Source of the DNA: a virus | Length of the DNA stretch: 34,975 bases | Reading direction: 5' to 3' (one strand) | Virus record (IMG/VR): IMGVR_UViG_3300031963_000501 | Location: 1 to 34,975 of that record | Shown here: in pieces, positions 16,740-23,397 of the stretch | Numbering within the stretch: the first letter of the stretch is position 1 | How the letters are laid out: the number at the start of each line of letters is the position of its first letter | Translations under genes and position numbers: made by a program | The notes under the pieces: generated by a model | Told to the model about the DNA's origin: nothing | The model's input: the letters and a program-made list of their open reading frames with translations, nothing else | The model's database searches: none

Positions 16740-16945
16740 AGGTTTTGTATTTCTTTTTTAACTTCATTCCAATAGTAGAAAAATTCAACACCTGATGTTC
16801 TAGTAATAATAATCTCATCCACGGCAACCAATGCGCATTGTTTAGCATATTGTTTATCTTCTTCAATTTGTATAATTAAATTCCTTACTGGAGTTTTTCC
16901 ATACATTTTGTCATATAATTCCTCTGCTTTTTCTTTTGGTGTCAT
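16736..16945 (-). CDS. Small acidic paralogue, second in tandem array
   Basis: This is a 69-residue protein when started at the ATG at 16945 (MTPKEKAEELYDKMYGKTPV). A longer frame begins at 16978, but the shorter start aligns with the MTPKEKA start of its paralogues and overlaps the upstream stop by exactly 4 bases (ATGA), so I prefer it. The middle contains QCALVAVDEIIITRT, close to GHALVAVDELIKI in the first copy. It ends FFYYWNEVKKEIQNL. Confidence 0.65.
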   Translation of the reverse strand: MTPKEKAEELYDKMYGKTPVRNLIIQIEEDKQYAKQCALVAVDEIIITRTSGVEFFYYWNEVKKEIQNL

Positions 16946-17175
16946 AGCTTTTGTATTTCTTTTTTTACTTCTTTCCAATAATTAATGGAAGGGGATGTGT
17001 CGTGTGTAGTCGTTAAAAGATAATGGATTTTTATTAACTCATCCACGGCAACCAATGCGTGTCCCTTTGCTTTTGACGAATCAACGTGTTCCACCAAGCC
17101 TTCTAATTCATAAATGGTCACAATGTGTTCACTAAACTTATATATTAGTTCTTTCGCTTTTTCCTTTGGTGTCAT
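16942..17175 (-). CDS. Small acidic paralogue, first in tandem array
   Basis: This 77-residue protein begins MTPKEKAKELIYKFSEHIVT, has KGHALVAVDELIKIHYLL in the middle and ends INYWKEVKKEIQKL. It follows the large terminase stop by 6 bases and is the first of four related genes in a row. Family features are a lysine-rich start, an ALVAVDE core helix and a YWxEVKxEI tail. The function is unknown. Confidence 0.68.
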   Translation of the reverse strand: MTPKEKAKELIYKFSEHIVTIYELEGLVEHVDSSKAKGHALVAVDELIKIHYLLTTTHDTSPSINYWKEVKKEIQKL

Positions 17176-17181
17176 GTGTTT

Positions 17182-18411
17182 TTAATTGTGCGCAAGTGAA
17201 TCCGAGCCCTGCATTAAACGAAGCGAACCATAGCGTGTTGCGTCAATCCCATGGTTATCAGCGTCTAATGGCGTTGAACTCTTTTTATCGTTCCATATAT
17301 AATTCCTTAATTCATGCTTCATGTTGTACGACTCCTCAGTGACCACGATGGTAAAATCAAGCATTCGTTTTATTCCATCCACCACGCTGCCAGCGTACTT
17401 TTCCGTCTTATGTACATTGATACCATTTGAGATAAGCGCGTCAATCAAACGTGGTTCGCTCGTGTCCGCAACAATCATGGTATCGTGTTCAACCTCATTC
17501 CTTATCCTTGTAACAACCATGTCGTATGAAAGGCTTTGTTCGTAAATTATTTCCTTCACATAAATCTTATTTGCCGTGGTATCAACAGCAACTTTGACAA
17601 GTGCCAAGGGGTCTGGATAAAATCCGAAGTCAAGCCCGTAGGCGAAAGGTAGGCTTGAATCAAATTCGCCCTCCACCCAATTTGGAAATATTACGCCCTG
17701 TTTCTTATCCAGCCACTTGCCTAAAAACCTGTGCGCGTATGCCTCAGGTGACTTGCTTTTTATCGCCTCAATCTTTGCAATATAATCCTTGCTTATGTTA
17801 TGATAGTTATCAAGGTACGTCGTATGGATATGCGTTATGTCCTCATGCGTGCTTATCGGTATCGAATGCCCGTCAATCGTCTCCATGCGATGCGACTTTT
17901 CAAACCACCGCTTCCAAATCCAATGCTCCACGTCTTGCGGGTTCATCACCAAGATAACAAGGTTAGGCGTGTCAGGCATACGAATGGATTCGTCAATGGT
18001 ATCGAAGTCCTTTTCGCTTACAAATTCCTCAGCCTCGTCAACGATGAAAACATTTAACCCGGGTATCGACTTTAACTTTGCCGTTTGATTTCCTGAGCTT
18101 GTTTTGATTCCTGAGAATATTATTTCACTCTTTGTGACCTTGTGCCCAATTTGCGCGTTGGTCATATTGAACTCGTCACCCACGCCAAGCAAATCAATCT
18201 TTTCCCTGAACTCAGGGATAACGGAAATGTTAGCACTTGATAACGTGTAACGTGTGAAAAGAACCTTCCACCCTTTGTTGGCAAGTAACATATTGCAAGC
18301 CCAAAGCCCCACGGTAAATGACTTTGCCGAACCACGTCCACCAGTTATCAGGAAGTAACGGGTTCGCGGTTGCCATAATGCTTCGTACTTTTCATTAACC
18401 TTTATCTGCAT
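17182..18411 (-). CDS. terL: Terminase large subunit (packaging motor)
   Basis: This 409-residue protein has the length and motifs of Terminase_3-type large subunits. The N-terminal ATPase domain has the Walker A loop GGRGSAKSF (about residues 24-32) and Walker B LNVFIVDEAEEF (about 128-139). The C-terminal RNase H-like nuclease has YGLDFGFYPDPLALVKV, MIVADTSEPRLIDAL and a final acidic DADNHGIDATRY. The enzyme cuts concatemeric DNA and drives it into proheads through the portal. It overlaps the upstream methyltransferase gene by one base (TAATG). All catalytic blocks are present and there is no sign of damage. Confidence 0.95.
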   Translation of the reverse strand: MQIKVNEKYEALWQPRTRYFLITGGRGSAKSFTVGLWACNMLLANKGWKVLFTRYTLSSANISVIPEFREKIDLLGVGDEFNMTNAQIGHKVTKSEIIFSGIKTSSGNQTAKLKSIPGLNVFIVDEAEEFVSEKDFDTIDESIRMPDTPNLVILVMNPQDVEHWIWKRWFEKSHRMETIDGHSIPISTHEDITHIHTTYLDNYHNISKDYIAKIEAIKSKSPEAYAHRFLGKWLDKKQGVIFPNWVEGEFDSSLPFAYGLDFGFYPDPLALVKVAVDTTANKIYVKEIIYEQSLSYDMVVTRIRNEVEHDTMIVADTSEPRLIDALISNGINVHKTEKYAGSVVDGIKRMLDFTIVVTEESYNMKHELRNYIWNDKKSSTPLDADNHGIDATRYGSLRLMQGSDSLAHN

Positions 18412-19058
18412 TATACCAATTCCATTTTTAACTGCGCAATGTGAGCCTTATATCTTTTTTCCTGAGCATCAAAATATTCTTTATCCAATTCAAAAGCCGT
18501 AAAATCAAAACCCATTTCATAGGCTGCAATCCTACTGCTTCCAGAGCCTAAATGAGTATCAATTATTTTATCTCCTTGCTTTGCGTAATTTTGCAAAAGC
18601 CATTTATAAAGAACTACGGGTTTTTGTGTTGCGTGTATACGTTCTTCTTGATTAGATGTAGCCCTATGTATTGTTTTTATTCGCATAGCTTTATGAAATG
18701 ATGTCCATGCCATTTCTCCATCTGCAAGCGAAAAATTTCGTTGACCTTTATCCCATATTAACCAACATTCAGAATTTGGTAACATATTAGCAAAATAATT
18801 ACCACCCCAAATTATTTGATTTTTAGAGACACGTTGAAGTTCTCTAAAATATTTAATATTTGGTTTATTTAGATTCCATCCTTTTGTACATTTATCCCAA
18901 TCAATATTTTTATTCCAATTATGCTTAGTACTTCGACCTCCATTTAAATTATTACCATAAGGCGGGTCAACAATTGCCAAGTCAAAGTATTTGTCTGGAT
19001 ACCGTGCCATGCCTTCCATGCAATCCTCATTCGTAACCTCGCTCAAATGTTTATTCAT
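18411..19058 (-). CDS. DNA adenine methyltransferase between the terminase genes
   Basis: This 215-residue protein is a beta-class amino-methyltransferase. The catalytic motif IV comes first (DLAIVDPPYGNNL, about residues 26-38) and the AdoMet-binding motif last (DTHLGSGSSRIAAYEMG, about 166-182, then FELDKEYFDA). DPPY is typical of N6-adenine enzymes. The target recognition region lies between the motifs, so the specificity is unknown. No cognate restriction enzyme is adjacent. The gene sits between terS (8-base overlap) and terL (1-base overlap) and is much AT-richer than both, which suggests later insertion. It may protect phage DNA or mark packaging sites. Confidence 0.88.
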   Translation of the reverse strand: MNKHLSEVTNEDCMEGMARYPDKYFDLAIVDPPYGNNLNGGRSTKHNWNKNIDWDKCTKGWNLNKPNIKYFRELQRVSKNQIIWGGNYFANMLPNSECWLIWDKGQRNFSLADGEMAWTSFHKAMRIKTIHRATSNQEERIHATQKPVVLYKWLLQNYAKQGDKIIDTHLGSGSSRIAAYEMGFDFTAFELDKEYFDAQEKRYKAHIAQLKMELV

Positions 19059-19359
19059 TTGCTTTGTCCTTTGTAAATATAATCGTTGGCACGGTCACCT
19101 TTTCCCCCTGTGTCGTGATGTCAATGTTTTGCTTTGCCTTCCCGTATGCCCTGTCAAGGAGCAACTGAGCCGCCTTGATATCACCCTTTGCCGCCTGTTC
19201 CCTTAGCTTCATGATAATTGCCTCAGCCGCCGTGATGCCGTCTTTTTCCTGCCCCATGACATTTGCCATTATCAAGTCAAGGGCAGGGAGCTTCTTAGGG
19301 CGACCTGTTCCAACCGTGTTTCCTGATTTTAATTTACCTCCGTGTTTTCCTTCCCTCAT
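19051..19359 (-). CDS. terS: Small terminase subunit-like protein
   Basis: This 102-residue protein has a glycine- and lysine-rich start (REGKHGGKLKSGNTVGTGRP, about residues 2-21) followed by two helices (KLPALDLIMANVMGQEKDG, then AAEAIIMKLREQAAKGDIKA) and LLLDRAYGKAKQ. This layout matches the DUF5681-like family that occupies the small terminase position. It would recognise phage DNA and recruit the large subunit. The large subunit gene follows after the inserted methyltransferase. It overlaps the GNAT gene by ATGA. Assignment is by layout and neighbourhood. Confidence 0.68.
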   Translation of the reverse strand: MREGKHGGKLKSGNTVGTGRPKKLPALDLIMANVMGQEKDGITAAEAIIMKLREQAAKGDIKAAQLLLDRAYGKAKQNIDITTQGEKVTVPTIIFTKDKANE

Positions 19360-19784
19360 GATTCGAGATTTAAACGAGAATTATATTCAAATACAATAGT
19401 AAGTCTATTTTCAGAACCAGATTTACTATTTTGCGTATTTTTTAAAACTCCTCGATGTGGCTTGTTTCTTCCAAAATTCTTACAAATCCATTCTTTTGAT
19501 TTTTTTAAACTATTTATTAAATTAGGCTGAGATGTTACAATGCTAAATCTATATTTTTGATTGCAATATATTTTTGCTATTTCATTGAGCATTCTGCCTC
19601 CAATTCCCAATCCTTGATAATCAGGCAAAACAACAAGTCTATGAACTTTTCTTAAATTTTTTACTTTAGGATGCGGAAAATGTAAAACGCTAATAAACCC
19701 CGCTATTTCATCATTAATCATGCAGATAAAAACATTTGCCGCGTTGTTGTGACTTGAACTTAAATAGTGGTACTTACTAAACAT
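19356..19784 (-). CDS. GNAT (Mom-like) acetyltransferase domain, probably fused to the ABC ATPase by frameshift
   Basis: This is a 142-residue open frame from the ATG at 19784. It holds the GNAT acyl-CoA-binding motif in VHRLVVLPDYQGLGIGGRML (about residues 48-67), followed by IVTSQPNLINSLKKSKEW and a final TIVFEYNSRL. It resembles the acetyltransferase half of COG2401 (ABC ATPase fused to acetyltransferase) and, more loosely, Mom of phage Mu. The same frame is open upstream of the ATG to 19846 and reads PDIKFEIYQATDKSIWK before MFSKYHYL, completing a typical W-x-x-F-x-x-x-H-Y-L block. The domain therefore probably begins inside the ATPase gene and is reached by -1 frameshift. Confidence 0.78.
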   Translation of the reverse strand: MFSKYHYLSSSHNNAANVFICMINDEIAGFISVLHFPHPKVKNLRKVHRLVVLPDYQGLGIGGRMLNEIAKIYCNQKYRFSIVTSQPNLINSLKKSKEWICKNFGRNKPHRGVLKNTQNSKSGSENRLTIVFEYNSRLNLES

Positions 19785-20449
19785 TTTCCAAATTGATTTA
19801 TCTGTTGCTTGATAGATTTCAAATTTAATGTCAGGTCTTTTTTTTTACCAGAATGCTTTATAAAAGTCATTGAATCTGTATTAAAAACCCAATCAGGCAT
19901 TAACCATTCTTCAATATCAAAATGACATGAAACCGCAATAAACTTTTTACCTGTTTTCCTTATTGCCTTCTGAGTGGCAAAAGAACCAATCTTTGCAATC
20001 TGTCTATCAACCACGCTTGTAAATTCATCAAATACAAATAACTCATTTTTTTGCAATATTGCATTAGCTAAGTCCACCCGCATTTTTTCGCCATTACTTA
20101 ATACTTGATATGGTTTCAACCAACTTGGTGGGCTGCTAAATCCAACACTATTAAAAGTATTTGTGATTTCTTCAATAGAACAATCTTTAGGCATATCATC
20201 TAAAATGCTTTCACATTTATATTCAAAATTTGTAATGTAACTTTCTGGAAATAATTGTTTTGCTATCGTGGTTTTTCCTGTGCCACTTTTGCCAACAATT
20301 AAACCAACTTGCCAATCATTATCAATATCAATGCTACCTTTAAACCTTTCGGTTATGTGATTGCTTTGTAAATCAAATCTTCCGATTATACTTGCAATCC
20401 TAAACGTTTCTTTAGGCTTGATTTCTTTTATAATGTCAAAAGTCGGCAT
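19760..20449 (-). CDS. ABC-type ATPase of a COG2401-like ABC-GNAT protein
   Basis: This 229-residue protein has all ABC ATPase motifs: Walker A IVGKSGTGKTTIAKQL (about 52-67), signature QVLSNGEKMRVDLANA (about 114-129), Walker B LFVFDEFTSVVD (about 137-148) and the switch histidine in AVSCHFDIEEW. It has no membrane segments and no permease partner, so it is not a transporter. In COG2401 this ATPase is fused to a C-terminal acetyltransferase. Here nine A at 19838-19846 could shift the ribosome into the GNAT frame (predicted fused length 364 residues). Without the shift it ends 28 residues later at 19760. It overlaps the ParB-like gene by 22 bases. Confidence 0.88.
   Translation of the reverse strand: MPTFDIIKEIKPKETFRIASIIGRFDLQSNHITERFKGSIDIDNDWQVGLIVGKSGTGKTTIAKQLFPESYITNFEYKCESILDDMPKDCSIEEITNTFNSVGFSSPPSWLKPYQVLSNGEKMRVDLANAILQKNELFVFDEFTSVVDRQIAKIGSFATQKAIRKTGKKFIAVSCHFDIEEWLMPDWVFNTDSMTFIKHSGKKKDLTLNLKSIKQQINQFGKCLVSTTI
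19838..19846 (-). promoter_or_regulatory. Candidate -1 frameshift or slippage site (A9)
   Basis: The coding strand reads GGT AAA AAA AAA GAC. A -1 slip on A AAA AAA continues into AGA CCT GAC ATT and then the GNAT frame without a stop. The same result could come from polymerase slippage on the A-run, or the run could mark a real one-base mutation or assembly error. Confidence 0.62.
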
Positions 20450-20940
20450 TCGTAATTCTGTTCAATAAGTTTATTATACGTTTTTTCTTGCTCCTGTTCA
20501 TCTTTACAAATAACCTCAATTTTAAACATTGATTTTATTTTGTCAGATAAATCTTCTAAATCTTCATCGTTGCCTTCATCAAACTGCGGTATCTCCAACC
20601 CCCACGCCTCCAAGTCCACCACTTCCCAATCGTTCGCAAGTGTGTCCCAGTCCCATTCGCCAAAGGCGACGTTATCCGCAATGATGAACCGCTTCTTTTC
20701 TTCCTCGGTTAAATCGCTGCTTCGCTTTACCCATGCGTCTTCGACGTCCGTGAAACCAAGTTCTTGCAAAGCGCGAAGCCTCATGTTTCCCCCGAGTACC
20801 ACGTTGTTTTCGTCAATAACCATTGGGCGAAGCGAAAGCATCTTTGGAAACTCCTGTATGCTTTGCTTTAGCTTTTGAAACTTGTCGTCCCTGAGGACGC
20901 GTGGGTTGTTCGGGTTTGGTTTTATATCTTTTAGCTTCAT
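20428..20940 (-). CDS. ParB-like nuclease-domain protein
   Basis: This 170-residue protein has a ParB/Srx N-terminal domain: MKLKDIKPNPNNPRVLRD, then LRPMVIDENNVVLGGNMRLR (the Gly-Gly-Asn-x-Arg block, about residues 38-57) and ALQELGFTDVEDAWV. A second helical part follows (KKRFIIADNVAFGEWDWD). The C-terminal 45 residues (FKIEVICKDEQEQEKTYNKL, ending ECRLLTL) look like a small alpha-beta domain. Such stand-alone ParB-like proteins occur beside methyltransferases and ABC-GNAT proteins in phages. The gene's 3' end, past about 20580, is much AT-richer than the rest, so the join between native and imported DNA may lie inside it. Confidence 0.85.
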   Translation of the reverse strand: MKLKDIKPNPNNPRVLRDDKFQKLKQSIQEFPKMLSLRPMVIDENNVVLGGNMRLRALQELGFTDVEDAWVKRSSDLTEEEKKRFIIADNVAFGEWDWDTLANDWEVVDLEAWGLEIPQFDEGNDEDLEDLSDKIKSMFKIEVICKDEQEQEKTYNKLIEQNYECRLLTL

Positions 20941-21176
20941 GCCTCCCTGCTTTTTAAAAAGATTTGGTAAACTTCGCTAAATGATAATATTTGTATATCA
21001 TCATTTAATTTTTCCCAGTTGCCATTTGAATAATTCAATTCCCATTCATTGTTTACAAGCCATTTGGAAAAATTGTCCATGACTTCCATTTGCAGCATTT
21101 CAGCAGTATCAAATAACATAGGACATTTATTGTCCTTATCTAAAGCAAATTTCAAATATTGAATGCCTGTTTTCAT
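20937..21176 (-). CDS. Hypothetical small acidic protein
   Basis: This is a 79-residue protein with aromatic and acidic residues (DNFSKWLVNNEWELNYSNGN), with no recognised family and no membrane segment. ATGA overlaps on both sides tie it to the ParB-like gene downstream and the 83-residue gene upstream. Confidence 0.6.
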   Translation of the reverse strand: MKTGIQYLKFALDKDNKCPMLFDTAEMLQMEVMDNFSKWLVNNEWELNYSNGNWEKLNDDIQILSFSEVYQIFLKSREA

Positions 21177-21424
21177 ATTTTCTTGAGCAACTCTTTAATT
21201 AATCGCTTGTAAATTTTTGTTTCAATTTTCTTTTCCAACCGTCTTTGTGCGTTGATTTCAGCCGCCCTTATCTTCCACTGCCTTTCGGCTTCGGCGTCAT
21301 AATAAGCGCCAGAGGATTGTTCCTGGTTAGCGTTAACCTCGGTGTTTGATTCATACAAATCTTTTGCCGTGTTTTCTTTTTCGTTTGGGTCAAACGATAA
21401 ATCATTATTGCCTGCTGTTACCAT
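21173..21424 (-). CDS. Hypothetical charged helical protein
   Basis: This is an 83-residue protein. The first half is acidic and Asn-rich and likely disordered. The second half is a strongly basic helix (RRLEKKIETKIYKRLIKELL). It overlaps the glycosyltransferase stop as TAATG. No family is recognised. Confidence 0.55.
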   Translation of the reverse strand: MVTAGNNDLSFDPNEKENTAKDLYESNTEVNANQEQSSGAYYDAEAERQWKIRAAEINAQRRLEKKIETKIYKRLIKELLKKI

Positions 21425-22428
21425 TATATTCCTTTTAACACTTGTTTACGTTTGTTGTTGACGGTTAATAAATTTCGCTCAGTCAAAAGCCACTTCCTTC
21501 CAGCCTGTAAATGGTTAAAATAATTCCCATCCTTTTCCAAAGCCTCTTTAAATTGTCCGCTTAAATCGTCGTTTCCTTCATACAACCGAACCCCTGGAAC
21601 ATTGAACTCCGTGATTTCCTTCGGTGCATACGGTACGCAACCTGTGACAAGCATTTCCATGGCAAAGTTATTCGACTTGCTTTGGTTAAAATTGTCATTT
21701 GTCAAAGGAAACACGGCGTAATGAGCCGCACTGTTTTTAATCAGCTCGAAATATTGAAATAATGAATTATTCCACGGTATGACCTTGACATTTGGATACA
21801 ATGTTTTTCCCAACCATTCAGGAATCCCGATAAATGCCACCTCGGTGTCCTTGCGGCTGCTGACATAATGCCAAAATGTATCCACGGTTTTCAAGTCCTC
21901 AATGTGTGTCATGCTTCCACGCCACAACACGCGTTTAATCTTTGCCTCCAGCTTATCAGGTGACACGGGACAAAGGGGTGTAACATGAAAGTCAATGGCG
22001 TTGGGGATAATCATTATCTTACTTTCGTCAAAGAATTGTTTGTAAAACTCTTTGAGGTAAGGCGTTGAAACAATGATATAATCTGCATACTTGAAAGCCT
22101 TTTCAACCGATTCTTTCACTTGCGTTTTACCAAAGTGTGCCGACGCTGGATTTGCGGCGTTGACCTCATGTAATAAATCGTCATGGTCAAGAATGATTTT
22201 TTTACCCATCTTCTTCGCCTCCGCGATCATGGATAACATGCCGTCGCCGTTGGGGCGTTGAAAGAGAATAACGTCAACGTCGTAAAAATCGTACCATTTT
22301 ACCGTCTCAGGATTCAAATAGGTAATGGTTAAATTTACCATTTGTGAGCGAAGCCGCATAAATGGATTGACCGAACGATAATAATCGGTCGTTGGGCTGG
22401 TTAAATTGGTTACAATGCCTAACCTCAT
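21424..22428 (-). CDS. GT-B glycosyltransferase
   Basis: This 334-residue protein has a GT-B layout. The N-terminal Rossmann part has GIVTNLTSPTTDYYR, DVDVILFQRPNGDGMLS, IILDHDDLLHEVN and ADYIIVSTPYLKEFYK. The C-terminal part opens with KRVLWRGSMTHIEDLKTVD and then TEVAFIGIPEWLG, and has a late donor-binding-like acidic region (KSNNFAMEMLVTGCVPYA, with the downstream APKEITE). It resembles family GT4-type enzymes. Acceptors could be phage DNA bases, virion proteins or host surface glycans; no substrate evidence is visible. It is co-transcribed with the ParB/ABC-GNAT genes. The ATG overlaps the upstream stop as ATGA. Confidence 0.82.
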   Translation of the reverse strand: MRLGIVTNLTSPTTDYYRSVNPFMRLRSQMVNLTITYLNPETVKWYDFYDVDVILFQRPNGDGMLSMIAEAKKMGKKIILDHDDLLHEVNAANPASAHFGKTQVKESVEKAFKYADYIIVSTPYLKEFYKQFFDESKIMIIPNAIDFHVTPLCPVSPDKLEAKIKRVLWRGSMTHIEDLKTVDTFWHYVSSRKDTEVAFIGIPEWLGKTLYPNVKVIPWNNSLFQYFELIKNSAAHYAVFPLTNDNFNQSKSNNFAMEMLVTGCVPYAPKEITEFNVPGVRLYEGNDDLSGQFKEALEKDGNYFNHLQAGRKWLLTERNLLTVNNKRKQVLKGI

Positions 22429-22598
22429 TTATTGTTCTTTTGGTAATTATCCAATAAAAGGTTTAAAACCTCCTCCATCGAGTGCTTGACATTGGTTTCC
22501 TTCCAGAGTTGAAATTGCAAATCAAGCAATTTTTTTCTTATTTTTTCGTCCCGATAGCTTACCGAAAATACGGCTGCGGCTGGTTTATTGACATTCAT
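22425..22598 (-). CDS. 57-residue possible ribbon-helix-helix protein
   Basis: This short gene begins at the ATG at 22598 and ends at 22425, overlapping the glycosyltransferase start by ATGA. It begins MNVNKPAAAVFSVSYRDEKI and ends with a likely helix SMEEVLNLLLDNYQKN. A short strand followed by two helices would fit a ribbon-helix-helix regulator, but the length is marginal. Coding is supported by neat overlaps on both sides and the lack of any other gene on this strand here. Confidence 0.6.
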   Translation of the reverse strand: MNVNKPAAAVFSVSYRDEKIRKKLLDLQFQLWKETNVKHSMEEVLNLLLDNYQKNNK

Positions 22599-22809
22599 TT
22601 TTTTGTTCTTTTAATCTGTAATAACGTTCCATTTGGTATTTATTTACCCTCTCTTTGTTGGCTTGATACCATGCCTTATTCCTAATGCTTTTCTCAGCCT
22701 TTTTCTCAGGCGTTTGGTTTTGGTGATAAAGCCTAAAATATTCCCTTAGCTTTTGCTTTTGGTACTCGGTCATATTTTCCCGATATTGCTTTTGATACTC
22801 AGGTGTCAT
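22585..22809 (-). CDS. Small K/R/Y/Q-rich basic protein
   Basis: This is a 74-residue protein with the start at 22809 (MTPEYQKQYRENMTEYQKQK), just after the ssb stop codon. A longer frame from 22851 would overlap ssb by 41 bases and is less likely. It is very rich in K, R, Y, Q and E, with a single predicted helical run (YRENM, EYFRLYHQNQTPEKK, AWYQANKERVNKYQMERYY). It resembles two proteins encoded at 30944-31439. Nucleic-acid binding is plausible from charge alone. Confidence 0.58.
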   Translation of the reverse strand: MTPEYQKQYRENMTEYQKQKLREYFRLYHQNQTPEKKAEKSIRNKAWYQANKERVNKYQMERYYRLKEQKNECQ

Positions 22810-22810
22810 A

Positions 22811-23191
22811 TTAAAATGGAAAATCTGATTCGTCTTTAACTGTTGTTTCATTTGTTATTTTCGGGTTGTTTTCCCCTGCCGTTGCCTTGCCTCCGAACTC
22901 GATATTGTTTACCGCGCAACGAATGATTCCCGTCGGTTCCCCGTTTTTCATATACGCATTCACGCCGCCTGTGCCTTCCACCACGACATACGTACCTTTT
23001 ACCAAGTGTGGCGCAAGTTTGGAACCACGTTCACCCCACATTGAGCAAGTGACCCAAACCGTCTTTTCTGTGGGATTGTTTCCAAATGTTTTTTCCGTGT
23101 GAGCAACGGAGAAGGAACAAACGGTTGTATCGCCAACAGACTTGATTTCAGCATCCTGACCAATGCGACCTGCAACTATTAATTTTATCAT
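22811..23191 (-). CDS. ssb: Single-stranded DNA-binding protein
   Basis: This 126-residue SSB has an OB-fold core: MIKLIVAGRIGQDAEIKSVG, then VCSFSVAHTEKTFGN, KTVWVTCSMWGERGSKLAPH and KGTYVVVEGTGGVNAYMKNG. A short linker leads to the acidic tip DESDFPF, which in SSBs binds replication and repair partners. The protein coats single-stranded DNA during replication and recombination. It is the first gene of the leftward unit, 17 bases from a candidate promoter box. Confidence 0.93.
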   Translation of the reverse strand: MIKLIVAGRIGQDAEIKSVGDTTVCSFSVAHTEKTFGNNPTEKTVWVTCSMWGERGSKLAPHLVKGTYVVVEGTGGVNAYMKNGEPTGIIRCAVNNIEFGGKATAGENNPKITNETTVKDESDFPF

Positions 23192-23208
23192 TGTATTTTT
23201 TCTTTCTG

Positions 23209-23236
23209 CAAAGATAATATTTTATTTGTTATCAAA
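23209..23236 (-). promoter_or_regulatory. Candidate leftward Bacteroidetes promoter for ssb and the late operon
   Basis: On the minus strand, TTTG (23233-23236) is followed after 16 bases by TATCTTTG (23209-23216), fitting the Bacteroidetes -33 and -7 consensus (TTTG and TAnnTTTG), though the spacing is slightly short. Transcription would start just before the ssb ATG at 23191. Confidence 0.55.
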
Positions 23237-23256
23237 TTTAAAATATTTTTTAAGAA

Positions 23257-23264
23257 TATATTTG
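23257..23264 (+). promoter_or_regulatory. Candidate rightward promoter -7 box
   Basis: TATATTTG matches TAnnTTTG exactly and lies in a very AT-rich stretch. The expected start, about 7 bases downstream, would place the tRNA-like sequence at the 5' end of the rightward transcript. No good -33 TTTG at standard spacing is visible. A second match, TAACTTTG, lies at 23265-23272. Confidence 0.45.
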
Positions 23265-23276
23265 TAACTTTGTGGC

Positions 23277-23397
23277 GCAAGGTAGCTCAGTGGGTAGAGC
23301 AACTGGCGACAACGGTTCGAGTCCGTTCCATACGAAAGTATGAGGTGTGTAGGGTGGCAAGCGAGTGTGCCGCGGGTTCGATTCCCGCCCTTGTTAC
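23277..23397 (+). tRNA. tRNA-derived composite with two T-arms and no clear anticodon arm
   Basis: A canonical D-arm (GCTC, loop AGTGGGTA, GAGC; 23285-23300) is followed by two complete T-arms: AACGG-TTCGAGT-CCGTT (23311-23327) and GCGGG-TTCGATT-CCCGC (23372-23388). Between them lies a perfect hairpin CATAC-GAAA-GTATG (23329-23342). The outermost CGCAAGG (23276-23282) pairs mostly with CCTTGTT (23389-23395). So the ends behave like one acceptor stem, while the inner part looks like a second tRNA with its 3' half before its 5' half. No 5-bp/7-base anticodon arm with a T33 is found. A functional tRNA is doubtful; a tRNA-mimic leader, a processed dimer or decayed tRNA genes are the options. Confidence 0.45.

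Noticed and set aside
23297-23315. Possible anticodon arm AACTG-GCGACAA-CGGTT
   Set aside because: It uses bases of the first T-arm, lacks the T at position 33 and leaves no room for a T-arm, so it is not a credible anticodon arm.
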